From assembly GCA_001442985.1 (NCBI GenBank), contig LDYB01000023.1, positions 62,001-126,000 on the forward strand: 64,000 nucleotides of DNA, written 5' to 3'. This DNA is from Armatimonadetes bacterium DC. Its GTDB lineage: Bacteria > Armatimonadota > Fimbriimonadia > Fimbriimonadales > GBS-DC. A program made the translations under genes and the position numbers. Positions 1-8,912 of this stretch are shown here, one piece after another. The notes under the pieces were generated by a model that saw only the letters and a list, made by a program, of their open reading frames with translations, did no database searches and was not told the DNA's origin. The number at the start of each line of letters is the position of its first letter. Position 1 is the first letter of the stretch.

Positions 1-927
1 AACGCCAGCGCCGGGACCTACTTTGTGGTGGTGCGCGGGTTTGGCACATGGGGTGGCTACTACCGCCTGCGCGTGCTGGCGGAGCTGCCCACCGAAGTGG
101 TCCTCATCGACGGGGAGACCACCTTCCGCCTGCGCGATCTGCAGGGTAGCCCATTCCGTTCCCTGCTGAACAACACCGACTGGCTCGTCGCCGGGCGCGA
201 TCATCTCTACCAGCTGGGCTGGTGGTTCCGCCGTGAGGGTACCGATACTCAGGAGCAAGCCCTGGCTTCGCTTTACTCCTTTGAGCAGGAAGCCGCCAAT
301 CGGGCGACCCTGATCTATAACGAGGGCGGTCTCATCATTGCGACCACCTATTCGCTGCGCGGTGAGGGTGCAGAGCGCGCCACTCTGCGTATCGACGCGC
401 TGGTACTGAACTTTAACTTCGAGCCGCAACGCGTGCATCTGTTTCACTACTTTGACCCCGACATCGGACAAAATCACACCAATACCGCCACTTCCGCAGG
501 CGAACGGCTCCGATTCGAAGCGCCTAACAACGATTTTTGCTACCTCACACCCCTAAATCCGCCCACTTTCTGGGAGGTTCAGGGGTGGTCCGCTACTTTA
601 GACCGCCTTCTGGACGGAGAACCCACCCAGCTGGTGAACGGTTCCCTGCCTTTCACGGGCGATGTGGCAGGCGCGTTCCAGTGGGTGCTTTTACTGGAAC
701 CCTTCACATGGCGTCGGATTACCCTTCATTATGCGGTCAACACGGAAACCCTCGCCCTTTTGGCGGATGTGAATCAGGACGGTTGCGTAGACGATGCGGA
801 CCTGCTGGAAGTGTTGTTCGCCTTCGGCAACGCCACCTTCGCCCCAGTGGATGTGAACGGCGACGGCATCGTGGATGATGCGGACCTGCTGGAGGTGCTG
901 TTCGCTTTCGGGAGAGGTTGCGGGTAA
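1..927 (+). CDS. Secreted protein with C-terminal dockerin-like repeats (5' end outside window)
   Basis: The reading frame is open from base 1 (NASAGTYFVVVRG...), so the GTG at 25 in the ORF track is not the real start. The first visible segment (GTYFVVVRG...GYYRLRV) resembles the end of a bacterial pre-peptidase C-terminal (PPC) domain, which suggests a secreted enzyme or adhesin whose main domains lie upstream. About 200 residues of beta-rich sequence of unknown function follow. The protein ends with two tandem calcium-binding-like repeats, DVNQDGCVDDADLLEVLFAFG and DVNGDGIVDDADLLEVLFAFG, then GCG. The repeats match the D-x-N-x-D-G-x-V-D loop of type I dockerins, but the helix after it is VLFAFG-like. 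The same tail occurs in five more proteins of this window. A cell-surface location is inferred. Confidence 0.75.
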   Translation, partial: NASAGTYFVVVRGFGTWGGYYRLRVLAELPTEVVLIDGETTFRLRDLQGSPFRSLLNNTDWLVAGRDHLYQLGWWFRREGTDTQEQALASLYSFEQEAANRATLIYNEGGLIIATTYSLRGEGAERATLRIDALVLNFNFEPQRVHLFHYFDPDIGQNHTNTATSAGERLRFEAPNNDFCYLTPLNPPTFWEVQGWSATLDRLLDGEPTQLVNGSLPFTGDVAGAFQWVLLLEPFTWRRITLHYAVNTETLALLADVNQDGCVDDADLLEVLFAFGNATFAPVDVNGDGIVDDADLLEVLFAFGRGCG

Positions 928-929
928 TC

Positions 930-938
930 GGGTATCCT
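930..938 (+). promoter_or_regulatory. -10 box of citrate synthase gene
   Basis: GGGTATCCT lies 16 nt before the ATG at 955. The short leader contains GGAGGT 4 nt before the ATG, so this gene has a Shine-Dalgarno despite the very short 5' UTR. Confidence 0.45.
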
Positions 939-954
939 AATAGCGGAGGTAACG

Positions 955-2094
955 ATGGCAGAGAAAGACATTATTCCGTATCGTCCTGGGCTCGAAGGCG
1001 TGACCGCAGGAATCAGCAAAATCTCGGATGTGATTGCCGCCGAGAACCGCCTGATTTATCGTGGGTATGACGTCCGTGACCTCGCGGCGAACTGCTCGTT
1101 CGAAGAGGTCGCCTATCTGATTCTGCTGGGCAAGCTGCCCAATCGGCGCGAGCTTTCCGAGTTTGAATCCCAGCTTAAGGCGCACCGCGAGTTGCCTGCG
1201 GAGGTCTACGCCACCCTGAAGGCGCTTCCCAAAGGCGGGAACCTGATGGCGGCGCTGCAGGTTGGGGTCGCCACGCTGGGTATGCTGGACCCGAAAGCCG
1301 ACGATAACTCCCACGACGCGAACCTGAATAAGGCGATACGGCTCACCGCCTGTATGCCAACGCTGGTGGCAAACGCCTATCGCATCCTGCAGGGGCAGGA
1401 ACCCGTGGCTCCGCGCAACGAGCTGGGGCATGCCGAGAACTTCCTGTATGTGCTGTTTGGGCGCGAGCCAGAACCGCTCCACGCCCGTGTGATGAACTTG
1501 ACCTTCATCCTTTACGCCGAACATGGCTACAACGCCTCTACCTTCACCGCCCATGTGATTGCTTCTACGCTGGCGGATATGTACTCCGCTGTCGTAGGGG
1601 CGATCGGGGCACTGCGCGGACCGTTGCACGGCGGCGCGAACGAAGCGGCGATGGAAGCCATCCTTGAGATTGGCTCGCCCGAACGCGCCGAAAGCTGGGT
1701 CATGGAAAAACTCGCCCAGAAAGCACGCATCATGGGCTTCGGGCATCGCGAATACAAAACGGGCGACATCCGCGCCGTGATTCTCAAAGATTGGGTCCGC
1801 CAGCTGGCGGAGCAAACAGGACGCACCGACCTCTACGAAATCCAGAACATCATGGAGCGCGTGATGTTGCGCGAGAAGAACCTCCACCCGAATGTGGACT
1901 TCCCCGCCGCAACCGTCTACTACATGATGGGGATTCCCATTCCGCTCTACACGCCGATCTTCGCCGCGGCACGCATTGTGGGCTGGACAGCGCATGTGAT
2001 CGAACAGCACGACGATAACCGCCTCATCCGCCCGCGAAGCGACTATGCAGGTCCGCGCGACCTGGTCTTCAAGCCGATAGACGAGCGCGAATAA
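955..2094 (+). CDS. gltA: Citrate synthase (citrate/2-methylcitrate synthase family)
   Basis: Cytosolic enzyme condensing acetyl-CoA with oxaloacetate at entry to the TCA cycle. The 379-aa length fits the short bacterial type II-like/2-methylcitrate synthase class. The expected catalytic triad is visible: His-225 in GPLHGGANEAA, His-264 in MGFGHREYKTGD and Asp-315 in NVDFPAA. EHGYNASTFTAHV around residue 189 is the substrate-binding His motif. The ATG at 955 follows GGAGGT by 4 nt. The gene stands alone, converges on the glycosyltransferase gene and is separated from it by a hairpin. Citrate and 2-methylcitrate synthase cannot be separated by eye, and no prpB/prpD neighbour supports the latter. 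Confidence 0.93.
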   Translation: MAEKDIIPYRPGLEGVTAGISKISDVIAAENRLIYRGYDVRDLAANCSFEEVAYLILLGKLPNRRELSEFESQLKAHRELPAEVYATLKALPKGGNLMAALQVGVATLGMLDPKADDNSHDANLNKAIRLTACMPTLVANAYRILQGQEPVAPRNELGHAENFLYVLFGREPEPLHARVMNLTFILYAEHGYNASTFTAHVIASTLADMYSAVVGAIGALRGPLHGGANEAAMEAILEIGSPERAESWVMEKLAQKARIMGFGHREYKTGDIRAVILKDWVRQLAEQTGRTDLYEIQNIMERVMLREKNLHPNVDFPAATVYYMMGIPIPLYTPIFAAARIVGWTAHVIEQHDDNRLIRPRSDYAGPRDLVFKPIDERE

Positions 2095-2101
2095 ATGCTT
2101 T

Positions 2102-2131
2102 GTAGCAGGCAGGAACTTCCCTGCCTACTAC
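2102..2131. terminator. Hairpin between convergent genes
   Basis: GTAGcAGGCAGG-aacttc-CCTGCCTaCTAC forms a stem with one mismatch. It sits between the citrate synthase stop and the convergent glycosyltransferase stop. A T-rich tail is weak, so this is a probable rather than certain terminator. Confidence 0.45.
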
Positions 2132-2892
2132 TCCTTCGTTTTCTGGACGGGCGCCATTTGCGGGAGCTGCCCCTGCCGCATCGCATGCAGGCGGAGCCAT
2201 ACGAGGTCACGGAGCATCCGCAAGCCATCCCGTAGAAGGCGTACCTTGGAACCCTCCTGATGCATCCAGCGCACGGGCACTTCGGCAATCGGGTAACCCA
2301 TCCGCTGGGCATAGTAGAGCGCCTCAAAATCGAAGCTGAAGCCGTCCAGCTGGCAGCGTGGGAAGATGGCTTGCACCGCTTCGCGGGTGAAAAGTTTGAA
2401 ACCGCACTGGGTGTCATGAATGCCGCGCACCGCCAGCAGTTGCACGACCTTATTGAAGGCGCGTCCCGCCCATTCGCGATAGAACGGCTGGCGCACAATC
2501 AGCTGCGACTCGCGCAGGGGACGCGAGCCAATCGCGATGGCGTAGCCCGATTCCAGCGCACGCGCCAGTTTCTCCAGCTCTTCAATCGGGGTGGCTAAAT
2601 CGGCATCACTGAAAAGCACCCACTCCCCCTGTGCCCGCAGCATCCCGTAGCGCACGGCGTACCCTTTGCCGCGATTGGGCTGGTAGGCGAGCAGTTTCAC
2701 CTGCGGATGGCGCGCGGCAAACGCCTGCACAATCGCCTCCGTGCGGTCGGTGCTGCCGTCGCTGACCACCAGAATCTCGTAGGGTTGCCAGCCTTCGTTC
2801 AGGTAGGCAATTACCCGCTCCAGCGTGCTTTCGAGGCGCGCCTCCTCGTTATAAGCGGGGATGACCACCGAGAGGCGCAGGTCAGGCTTCAC
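2128..2892 (-). CDS. Family 2 glycosyltransferase, dolichyl-phosphate glucosyltransferase-like
   Basis: The GT-A fold is recognisable: LSVVIPAYNEE at the N-terminus, the SDGSTDRT nucleotide-binding segment, the DADLATP DxD-type metal site and a C-terminal DTQCGFKLF motif. These resemble ALG5/DPM1-type enzymes that transfer a sugar from a nucleotide sugar to polyprenyl phosphate at the inner membrane. I take the GTG at 2892 (VKPDLRLSVV) as start because the track's longer N-terminus (MRWRRCASACS...) is the out-of-frame shadow of the macrodomain gene. The start overlaps the upstream macrodomain stop by 11 nt, which indicates translational coupling. No C-terminal membrane segments are evident. 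The acceptor is unknown. Confidence 0.85.
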   Translation of the reverse strand: MKPDLRLSVVIPAYNEEARLESTLERVIAYLNEGWQPYEILVVSDGSTDRTEAIVQAFAARHPQVKLLAYQPNRGKGYAVRYGMLRAQGEWVLFSDADLATPIEELEKLARALESGYAIAIGSRPLRESQLIVRQPFYREWAGRAFNKVVQLLAVRGIHDTQCGFKLFTREAVQAIFPRCQLDGFSFDFEALYYAQRMGYPIAEVPVRWMHQEGSKVRLLRDGLRMLRDLVWLRLHAMRQGQLPQMAPVQKTKE

Positions 2893-3418
2893 CGAACACC
2901 TCCTGCAGAGCATGGGCGAACGCCTGGTACGCTTCCTGACCGAACAGGCAGAAGCGCACCGTCGCCAGCGCACTGCCCCCGTCCAGATGGGTTTTGAGCG
3001 TTTCCATCATCAGTTTTGCGCCCTCATGAAGCGGGAAGCCGCCAATCCCCATGCCGATTGCAGGGAAGGCGATGGAGCGCACGCCGTGTTCTTCGGCGAG
3101 GCGCAGGGTGTGCGCCACACTGGAGCGGATGCTCTCGGCGGTGGCGCGTCCTCCCAGCGCCATGCTGGCGGCGTGAATCACATATTTCGCAGGGAGATTG
3201 CCTGCGCCCGTGATCGCTGCCTCCCCGACTTTGATGGGTCCGTGCCGCAGGCACTCTTCTTGAATGCTCTCACCGCCCTTGCGCCGAATCGCCCCTGCCA
3301 CGCCCGAACCCAGAATCAGTTCGTTATTGGCGGCGTTCACAATCGCGTCCACCGCCTGCTCGGTGATGTCCGCTTCCTGCACCTCTATCTGCACGCCCCG
3401 ATAGGTAACGGCTTTCAT
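2882..3418 (-). CDS. Macrodomain protein (ADP-ribose / O-acetyl-ADP-ribose hydrolase-like)
   Basis: A single macrodomain of 178 aa. DAIVNAANNELILGSGVAGAI is the ADP-ribose-binding signature, and IAFPAIGMGIGGFP is the second conserved loop. YmdB/TTHA0132-type proteins of this size deacetylate O-acetyl-ADP-ribose or remove ADP-ribose from proteins. The start is moved from the track's 3694 to the ATG at 3418, because the upstream 92 residues are antisense to lnt and contain no domain. A TACAAT box ends 10 nt before this ATG and no Shine-Dalgarno is seen, which suggests a leaderless mRNA. It is co-transcribed with the downstream glycosyltransferase. Confidence 0.88.
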   Translation of the reverse strand: MKAVTYRGVQIEVQEADITEQAVDAIVNAANNELILGSGVAGAIRRKGGESIQEECLRHGPIKVGEAAITGAGNLPAKYVIHAASMALGGRATAESIRSSVAHTLRLAEEHGVRSIAFPAIGMGIGGFPLHEGAKLMMETLKTHLDGGSALATVRFCLFGQEAYQAFAHALQEVFGEA

Positions 3419-3428
3419 CGCTTCCAAG

Positions 3429-3452
3429 ATTGTACCCGAACGGGGGTACACT
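3429..3452. promoter_or_regulatory. Divergent promoter pair for macrodomain gene and lnt
   Basis: On the minus strand GGGTACAAT (TACAAT at 3429-3434) ends 10 nt before ATG 3418. On the plus strand GGGTACACT (TACACT at 3447-3452) ends 7 nt before ATG 3460. The two boxes lie inside an inverted repeat GTACCC-gaacgg-GGGTAC (3432-3449). Both genes would be leaderless. Confidence 0.5.
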
Positions 3453-3459
3453 ACCCACC

Positions 3460-4962
3460 ATGCGCACAGCAGGGCTGGTGCTGGTTTCGGCGGTGCTGGC
3501 GGGGCTTGCCCATCCGCCGCTGGGCTTGTGGTGGACTTTGCTTTTCGCGCCTGCGGTTTTATTCGGCGTCCTGCATGGTAAACCCATGCGTGCGGGCTTT
3601 GGCTGGGCGTGGCTCTGGTGGACAGTCTATGCGCTGACGCTGGGCTACAGTCTGGGCTATCTGATTCACCTGCGCACAGGGAGTGTCGTCGCAAGCGTGG
3701 TGGGGCTTGTGCTGGTGGCGGCGCTCAGCGCGTGTTTCGCAGGGTTGGCGGGGGCACTGATAGGGCGCATGCCGCTGAACCTGTGGGGCGTATTAGGGGC
3801 GTCGGGGGTCTGGGTCTTTTTTCAATGGTTGCGAGGGCTGGGCGCGTTCGCGTTTGTGTGGGGTCAGATGGCGCCTGCGCTCTATCGGGTTCCCGTGCTG
3901 CTTCAGATAGCGGACACCATCGGCGCGTGGGGGCTGGAGTGGCTGATTCTGTTCTGGAACGCATTGCTGGCGTATGCGTGGTGCGCCCGACAGTGGCGGC
4001 TCGCGCTTGGCGTGGGTGCGGCTTTCTGGGCGGGCTGGCTGGGGTACGGGGTGGTCGCACTGCGCCAGAGCGAGCGCGAGCCACTCCCAGCGCGTGTGGC
4101 GATTGTGCAGCCGAATGTGAACCTCGCCCGTCCCTACACCCCTGCCGAATGGGAGCCGATTCGTGAGCAGATTGAAGCGCTGGTGCGTCAGGCAGGGCAG
4201 GCGCGCCCCGACCTGATCACCCTGCCCGAAGTGCTGGAGCCGTATCCGATGCCCGAAAGCCGCGCAGCGTTCGAACGCTGGCAACAACTGGCTCGGGAAA
4301 CAGGCGCCGCGATTCTCGTGGGCGGTTATCGGCTGGTCAACCCTGTCGCCGATCAGTGGGCGAACACAGCGCATCTCTTTCTGCCTGACGGGGCATGGCG
4401 CTATCACGACAAAGTGCAGTTAGTGCCTCTGGGCGAGACCGTGCCCTTTCGGGAATACCTGCCGTTTCTGGCGTGGTTTGGGGTGGTGGAAGAAGACCTG
4501 CAGGCAGGGGCGCGGTTAGAACCGCTCGCCGCGGGCGAATTGCGGATTGGCGCGGTCATCTGTATGGAGTCCACCTACCCGTGGATTGCGCGGGGGCTGG
4601 CAGCGCGGGGGGCGAACCTGCTGTGGGTCGGTTCCAACGAGTCGTGGTTTGGGCGCACGCCCGCGCTGGAACAGCATCTGGCGTTTAGTGTGTTGCGTGC
4701 GGTGGAAACCCGTCGCTGGGTGGTGCGGTGCGCCCCCGAAGGCTACAGCGCGTTTATCGCGCCCACAGGCGAAATGGTTCGGGTGGAGCCGTTCACCCCG
4801 AAGGCGCAGGTGCAAACAGTGTCGCTGTCGTCTCGCGCCACGCTTTACGAGCGCTATGGCGACTGGATCGTCGTTTTCGGGGCGTGCTGGTCGCTGCTGG
4901 GGCTTATGAGCGCGCGGCGGCGCGTCTCTGGGGGCGTTTCCGCCCGCCCAAAAGCCACTTGA
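3460..4962 (+). CDS. lnt: Apolipoprotein N-acyltransferase
   Basis: Inner-membrane enzyme that adds the third acyl chain to the N-terminal cysteine of lipoproteins. The N-terminal ~200 residues are hydrophobic transmembrane helices, followed by a nitrilase-like periplasmic domain. The expected catalytic triad is present: Glu in TLPEVLEP, Lys in YHDKVQLVPLGE and Cys in GAVICMEST. The 500-aa length is normal. I choose ATG 3460 rather than 3430, because the TACACT box at 3447-3452 lies downstream of 3430 and leaves 7 nt to the ATG. The gene overlaps the convergent SDR gene by 59 nt at the 3' end. Its presence supports a diderm envelope with triacylated lipoproteins. Confidence 0.92.
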   Translation: MRTAGLVLVSAVLAGLAHPPLGLWWTLLFAPAVLFGVLHGKPMRAGFGWAWLWWTVYALTLGYSLGYLIHLRTGSVVASVVGLVLVAALSACFAGLAGALIGRMPLNLWGVLGASGVWVFFQWLRGLGAFAFVWGQMAPALYRVPVLLQIADTIGAWGLEWLILFWNALLAYAWCARQWRLALGVGAAFWAGWLGYGVVALRQSEREPLPARVAIVQPNVNLARPYTPAEWEPIREQIEALVRQAGQARPDLITLPEVLEPYPMPESRAAFERWQQLARETGAAILVGGYRLVNPVADQWANTAHLFLPDGAWRYHDKVQLVPLGETVPFREYLPFLAWFGVVEEDLQAGARLEPLAAGELRIGAVICMESTYPWIARGLAARGANLLWVGSNESWFGRTPALEQHLAFSVLRAVETRRWVVRCAPEGYSAFIAPTGEMVRVEPFTPKAQVQTVSLSSRATLYERYGDWIVVFGACWSLLGLMSARRRVSGGVSARPKAT

Positions 4963-5992
4963 ACACCTTCAACGCGCCCTGCTCCCACGCCACGCGGTGC
5001 GTCACACCCGTGCCCACCTCCAGTCCCGAAGCATGCTCCAGGTACCATTCGTAGGAGCGGATGAGCGCCTCGGCGTTGCTATAGCGCGGCTGCCAGCCCA
5101 GCTTCGCCTTCGCCCGCTCGATGGAGACAAACGAATCTTTATCAGCAGTCTCGTATACCCATTTGTAGAGGGGCGAAAGCTTGAGCGCCTCCAGAATGCG
5201 CAGGATGAACTTCACCAGCCCTGCGGGGGTCGCCATCGGGCGTGCGCCGCTGCCTGCAAAGTCGCAGAGCGCCTGAAGGTCTTCCCGCACCGTTTGGAAC
5301 CGCTCCGCGCCGATGTTAAAAGTATCGTTTGCCATGCTGGGGTCTACCGTGCAGACTTTGTAGTAGGCTTCCGCGAGGTCGGTAACCTCCAGCAGCTGGT
5401 AGCGGTTGCGTCCGCTGCCAATCATTGGGATGCGGGCGCCCGACTCCACCCAGTCGTAGAGAATCTGGAACACGCCCAGTCGCGCCTGCCCGATGAATGT
5501 CTTCGGGCGAATAATCGGCACGATGTGCCCCTTCTCGCGGAACTCAAGGCAGACCTGCTCTGCCTGAATTTTGCTCTTACCATAAGGTCCCACGCCTACC
5601 AGGGGATCGGTCTCCTCGATGGGGTGCTTGAGGGGCACGCCGTACACAGCGGTTGAGGAGACATGCGCCACGCGCTCAACGCCCGCGCGGAACGACTCTT
5701 CCAGCACAATTCGCGTGCCTTCTACATTGGTGCTGAAGATGTCCTGCGGCTTCCACAGGGGGAGCGCCGCCGCGCCGTGAATCACCCAGCGCGGGCGTGC
5801 CTGCTCCAGCGCCGCGCGCACCTGCTCGCGATTGCGCACATCGCCATGATAAAACTCCGTGCCAGCGGGGTATTCCGATTCTTCGTAGGGCGCAATATCC
5901 AGCAGCGCCACAGCAACCCCTTTTTGCGCGAAATGGTGCGCCAGATGATAACCCAGAAATCCCGCTCCGCCGGTAATCAGCACCTTGACCAT
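4904..5992 (-). CDS. NAD-dependent epimerase/dehydratase (extended SDR)
   Basis: Rossmann-fold NAD(P)-binding protein of 362 aa. TGGAGFLGYHLA is the glycine-rich nucleotide site, SSTAVYG carries the catalytic Ser, and YGKSK is the catalytic Tyr-x-x-x-Lys. Extended SDRs of this type act on nucleotide sugars or, in 3-beta-HSD-like members, on sterol or terpenoid substrates. The C-terminal region (LQALCDFAGSG...LVKFILRILEALKLSPL) resembles the latter group, so the substrate is left open. ATG 5992 is preceded by TACAAT with an 8-nt gap and no Shine-Dalgarno. The track's 13-residue extension would put the promoter inside the gene. It overlaps lnt tail to tail. Confidence 0.85.
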   Translation of the reverse strand: MVKVLITGGAGFLGYHLAHHFAQKGVAVALLDIAPYEESEYPAGTEFYHGDVRNREQVRAALEQARPRWVIHGAAALPLWKPQDIFSTNVEGTRIVLEESFRAGVERVAHVSSTAVYGVPLKHPIEETDPLVGVGPYGKSKIQAEQVCLEFREKGHIVPIIRPKTFIGQARLGVFQILYDWVESGARIPMIGSGRNRYQLLEVTDLAEAYYKVCTVDPSMANDTFNIGAERFQTVREDLQALCDFAGSGARPMATPAGLVKFILRILEALKLSPLYKWVYETADKDSFVSIERAKAKLGWQPRYSNAEALIRSYEWYLEHASGLEVGTGVTHRVAWEQGALKVFKWLLGGRKRPQRRAAARS

Positions 5993-6000
5993 ACGCAAGG

Positions 6001-6041
6001 ATTGTACCTTACGGATTCGAAATTCGAACATCGGGTAAACT
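6001..6041. promoter_or_regulatory. Divergent -10 boxes for SDR and thiolase genes
   Basis: Minus strand: AGGTACAAT (TACAAT 6001-6006), 8 nt before ATG 5992. Plus strand: GGGTAAACT (TAAACT 6036-6041), 10 nt before GTG 6052. No TTGACA-like -35 is obvious for either. Confidence 0.45.
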
Positions 6042-6051
6042 ATGCGCAGAG

Positions 6052-7239
6052 GTGAACCCTATGCAAGAGGCATATATCGTATCGGCAGTTCGCACGCCGA
6101 TTGGCAAGGCGCCGCGCGGAAGCCTGCGCAACACACGCCCCGATGACCTCGCGGCGTTCGCGATCAAAGCCGCCATCGAGCGCGTGCCCGGCTTAGACCC
6201 CAGCCAGATTGAAGATGTCGTGCTGGGCTGTGCCGTGCCCGAAGCAGAGCAGGGCATGAATGTCGCCCGAATCGCGGTGCTACGCGCGGGGCTTCCCGTA
6301 ACCGTGCCCGCCGCGACGGTCAACCGCATGTGCGCTTCAGGGCTGGAAGCGATTGCCATTATCGCCCAGCGCATCCAGACAGGTCAGATTGATGTCGGAA
6401 TCGCGGGCGGTACGGAAAGCATGTCGATGGTGCCGATGGAGGGGCATGTGTTCCGCCCCAACCCCTACCTGACGAAGCACTACCCCGACGCCTATCTGGG
6501 CATGGGCATGACCACCGAGAACCTGGTCGCCGAGTTCGGCATCACGCGCGAGGAGGCAGACCAGTTCGCCTACGAAAGCCACCAGAAGGCGCTGCGGGCG
6601 CAAGCCGAAGGCGCTTTTGAGGGCGAGATTGTGCCCGTAGAGGTGCATGAGCGCATCGTCAAAGACGGCACGGTGCATGAGAACCGTTTCGTGTTCGAGC
6701 GCGACGAGGGACCCCGCGCGGACACCAGCCTGGAAGCGCTGGCGAAGCTGAAACCCGTTTTCAAGGTAGATGGCACGGTAACAGCAGGCAACGCCTCCCA
6801 GCGGAGCGACGGCGCGGCGGCGGTCGTGCTGATGAGCGAGCGCAAGGTGAAAGAGCTGGGCATCCAGCCCATCGGGCGCTTTGTGAACTATGCGCTGGCA
6901 GGCGTGCCCCCCGAAACGATGGGCATCGGTCCCGCCTACGCCATCCCGAAACTGCTCCAGAAAACAGGTAAATCCCTACACGAGATTGACCTGTTTGAGA
7001 TCAACGAGGCGTTTGCGGCACAGGTGCTGGCGGTGTTGCGCCAGCTGCCCGATTTGCCGCGCGAACGGCTGAATGTGAACGGCGGCGCGGTGGCGCTGGG
7101 GCATCCGCTGGGCGCAACAGGCGCCCGCATGACCGCGACGCTTTTGAACGCGCTTGGCAAACGCGGTGGGCGCTGGGGCATCGTGAGCATGTGCGTCGGC
7201 GGCGGCATGGGCGCCGCAGGGCTGTTTGAACGGTTCTGA
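6052..7239 (+). CDS. Thiolase (acetyl-CoA C-acyltransferase/acetyltransferase)
   Basis: Thiolase-fold enzyme that cleaves 3-ketoacyl-CoA or condenses acetyl-CoA. All active-site motifs are present: nucleophilic Cys in [10 protein letters not shown], the EINEAFAAQ motif, His in [10 protein letters not shown], and the second Cys in [10 protein letters not shown]. The 395-aa length is typical. Two starts are plausible: GTG 6052, which fits the leaderless spacing of 10 nt from TAAACT, and ATG 6061, which has GAGGTG 6 nt upstream. Together with the acyl-CoA dehydrogenase at 12.6-14.3 kb it suggests beta-oxidation, but the two are not in one operon. Confidence 0.93.
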   Translation: MNPMQEAYIVSAVRTPIGKAPRGSLRNTRPDDLAAFAIKAAIERVPGLDPSQIEDVVLGCAVPEAEQGMNVARIAVLRAGLPVTVPAATVNRMCASGLEAIAIIAQRIQTGQIDVGIAGGTESMSMVPMEGHVFRPNPYLTKHYPDAYLGMGMTTENLVAEFGITREEADQFAYESHQKALRAQAEGAFEGEIVPVEVHERIVKDGTVHENRFVFERDEGPRADTSLEALAKLKPVFKVDGTVTAGNASQRSDGAAAVVLMSERKVKELGIQPIGRFVNYALAGVPPETMGIGPAYAIPKLLQKTGKSLHEIDLFEINEAFAAQVLAVLRQLPDLPRERLNVNGGAVALGHPLGATGARMTATLLNALGKRGGRWGIVSMCVGGGMGAAGLFERF

Positions 7240-7264
7240 AAGGCGCCCCGACGCTCTCGCTTTC

Positions 7265-7295
7265 AGGGTTCCTCCTGCTCAAAAGGGGGAACCCT
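7265..7295. terminator. Hairpin between thiolase and convergent secreted-protein gene
   Basis: AGGGTTCCTCC (7265-7275) pairs with GGGGGAACCCT (7285-7295), 11 bp including one G-T pair, around a 9-nt loop. There is no clear T-tract. It sits between two convergent stops. Confidence 0.4.
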
Positions 7296-7308
7296 CCTCT
7301 GCTCTGGG

Positions 7309-8220
7309 CTACCCCTGGCACCCACTCCCGAAAGCAAACAACACCGCCAATAAATCCGAATCGTCCACCACGCGGTCGGCGTTGGTGTCCGCCTCCAGAG
7401 CGCAGCCCGATTGCCCGAATGCGAACAGCACCGCGAGCAGGTCGGCGTCGTCCACGCAGCCGTCGGCATTTACATCCTGAGGCAGGGGTGTCTGCTCAAT
7501 CTCCAGATAGTCAAACCGCGCTACAGGCGGGTTAACCCCGCTCCAGCCCGCTGTGTCGGTATATAACCCCACGAAACCGCCCTGCGTCAGGAACGCCTCT
7601 AAGGCAGGCACGGCGGAGGGGGCAATCGGCGAACCTGACGCCTCGCGCCAGCCCAGCCCATCTTCGAGGTCGTAGTAGAAATGGATTGCGCCCCCTGGCA
7701 CGCGCTGGCGAATCAGCAGGCGCACGGTATCGCTCTGGCTGGGCGCCCACGAAGCCGACGCCACGCCCGGCGGCTGATACTGCCCTGCCCACTCCGCGCC
7801 CGTGCTGACAAACAGGCGGTTCGTGCCCGGCTCCAGCACCAGATGATAGTTCAGGTAGTGGTCGGCATCCCGAAACAACACCACGCCCGCCTGCACATAG
7901 GCGTTGCTGGCGCCGTTGCGAAGCAGTTGCACCCGCGTTTCAATGCGCCAGTCAGCACGCAGCGGCACCACAGGCAGATTGGGCACATTCCGAATCGAGT
8001 TGTAGCCCTGATAGAGCGTGCCAGAGCGCATCGTTATCACCAGCCGCTCGCCATCATACTGCACAAAAGCCGAATCGTAGGTGTTATGGGGTGTGTTGCC
8101 CGACACCTGCCACCCCCAGGGGAGCTGGGAGCTTAGCCCACCCAGAAAGTCGTCCCAGACTCTCTGGGCAGGCGTTGTTGCGATGAGGCACGCACCCAAC
8201 AGGACCAGAATCGCACGCAT
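7309..8220 (-). CDS. Secreted DUF1349/lectin-like protein with dockerin-like tail (operon gene 5)
   Basis: Signal peptide MRAILVLLGACLIATTPAQR, then a concanavalin A-like beta-sandwich of about 220 residues. The sandwich has VWDDF...WGWQVSG, VQAGVVLF and YYDLEDGLGW patterns of the DUF1349/laminarinase-like fold. The protein ends with two dockerin-like repeats, [21 protein letters not shown] and [21 protein letters not shown]. The start is trimmed from 8307 to ATG 8220 because the extra 29 residues lie inside the upstream gene and precede the signal peptide. It begins 5 nt after the stop of the GH16-like gene and is the last gene of the LacI operon. It resembles the operon's gene 2, so the two may be paralogues binding the same glycan. 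That is inferred. Confidence 0.8.
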   Translation of the reverse strand: MRAILVLLGACLIATTPAQRVWDDFLGGLSSQLPWGWQVSGNTPHNTYDSAFVQYDGERLVITMRSGTLYQGYNSIRNVPNLPVVPLRADWRIETRVQLLRNGASNAYVQAGVVLFRDADHYLNYHLVLEPGTNRLFVSTGAEWAGQYQPPGVASASWAPSQSDTVRLLIRQRVPGGAIHFYYDLEDGLGWREASGSPIAPSAVPALEAFLTQGGFVGLYTDTAGWSGVNPPVARFDYLEIEQTPLPQDVNADGCVDDADLLAVLFAFGQSGCALEADTNADRVVDDSDLLAVLFAFGSGCQG

Positions 8221-8225
8221 CGTCT

Positions 8226-8912
8226 TCACAAAGGCAGGTATTCGAAGCGGGCGATCACCACTTCCACCTCGCGCCCGTTGGTGGGTGGCTCCCCGTTCAG
8301 CAGCCACAGGTTCATGCGGGGGTTTTCACCGCCGGGTACCGGGCGGTTCGGACCTGAATAGACCCATTCGCGATAGAGATATTTCGGGTCTGGCGGCGGC
8401 ACGCGATGCCCCCGAATGCTCTGGAACAAAATGCGGCTCGGCTCCCAGCGGAACAGGTGAACCGAACGGGGAATGTGCGCCAGCCACTCAAAGGCATGCT
8501 GGCGCTGGGGGTCATACCCCAGATGGGGCACCAGCGTGTAGTAGGCGTTGGGTCCCGTGGGTCCCTGAAAACGCGCGAACTCGATATCGATTTCGCGGTG
8601 TCCGTAGGCGGGATCATCGCTCCATGTAAAAAGCCCCAGCACCACCTTCGGGTCCAGGTCATGCACTTCGCTCTCCAGGTAGAAGCGGTAGGTTCCGTAG
8701 CCCAGCGAGCGGGTGCAGATGACCTCGGCGCATTCCCAGCGATTGCCCACGCGTGTGATTTTCAGGTGCAGCCGCCCGCGCGAGTCCACCCACACATTGC
8801 AGTCCGAGTCCGAGAAGTAGTTCGGACCCGGACCGACAGGACTCGTATGACGCTTCACGCGCCATGTGTAGCCTGAAAACTGGAGGGTACGGGAGTATTG
8901 CATCGCCCTCAC
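8226..8912 (-). CDS. Glycoside hydrolase family 16-like protein (operon gene 4)
   Basis: 228-aa protein with a GH16/laminarinase-like jelly-roll. [10 protein letters not shown] and [11 protein letters not shown] precede [10 protein letters not shown], which matches the E-[ILV]-D-[IVAF]-E catalytic motif of GH16 enzymes. That family cleaves beta-1,3/1,4-glucans and galactans. No N-terminal signal peptide is visible in the frame, so it is either cytoplasmic, exported another way, or non-catalytic. The GTG start at 8912 overlaps the upstream pseudopilin stop (GTGA), with an ATG at 8903 as alternative. Position inside the operon and the LacI regulator support a glycan-related role. Confidence 0.72.
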   Translation of the reverse strand: MRAMQYSRTLQFSGYTWRVKRHTSPVGPGPNYFSDSDCNVWVDSRGRLHLKITRVGNRWECAEVICTRSLGYGTYRFYLESEVHDLDPKVVLGLFTWSDDPAYGHREIDIEFARFQGPTGPNAYYTLVPHLGYDPQRQHAFEWLAHIPRSVHLFRWEPSRILFQSIRGHRVPPPDPKYLYREWVYSGPNRPVPGGENPRMNLWLLNGEPPTNGREVEVVIARFEYLPL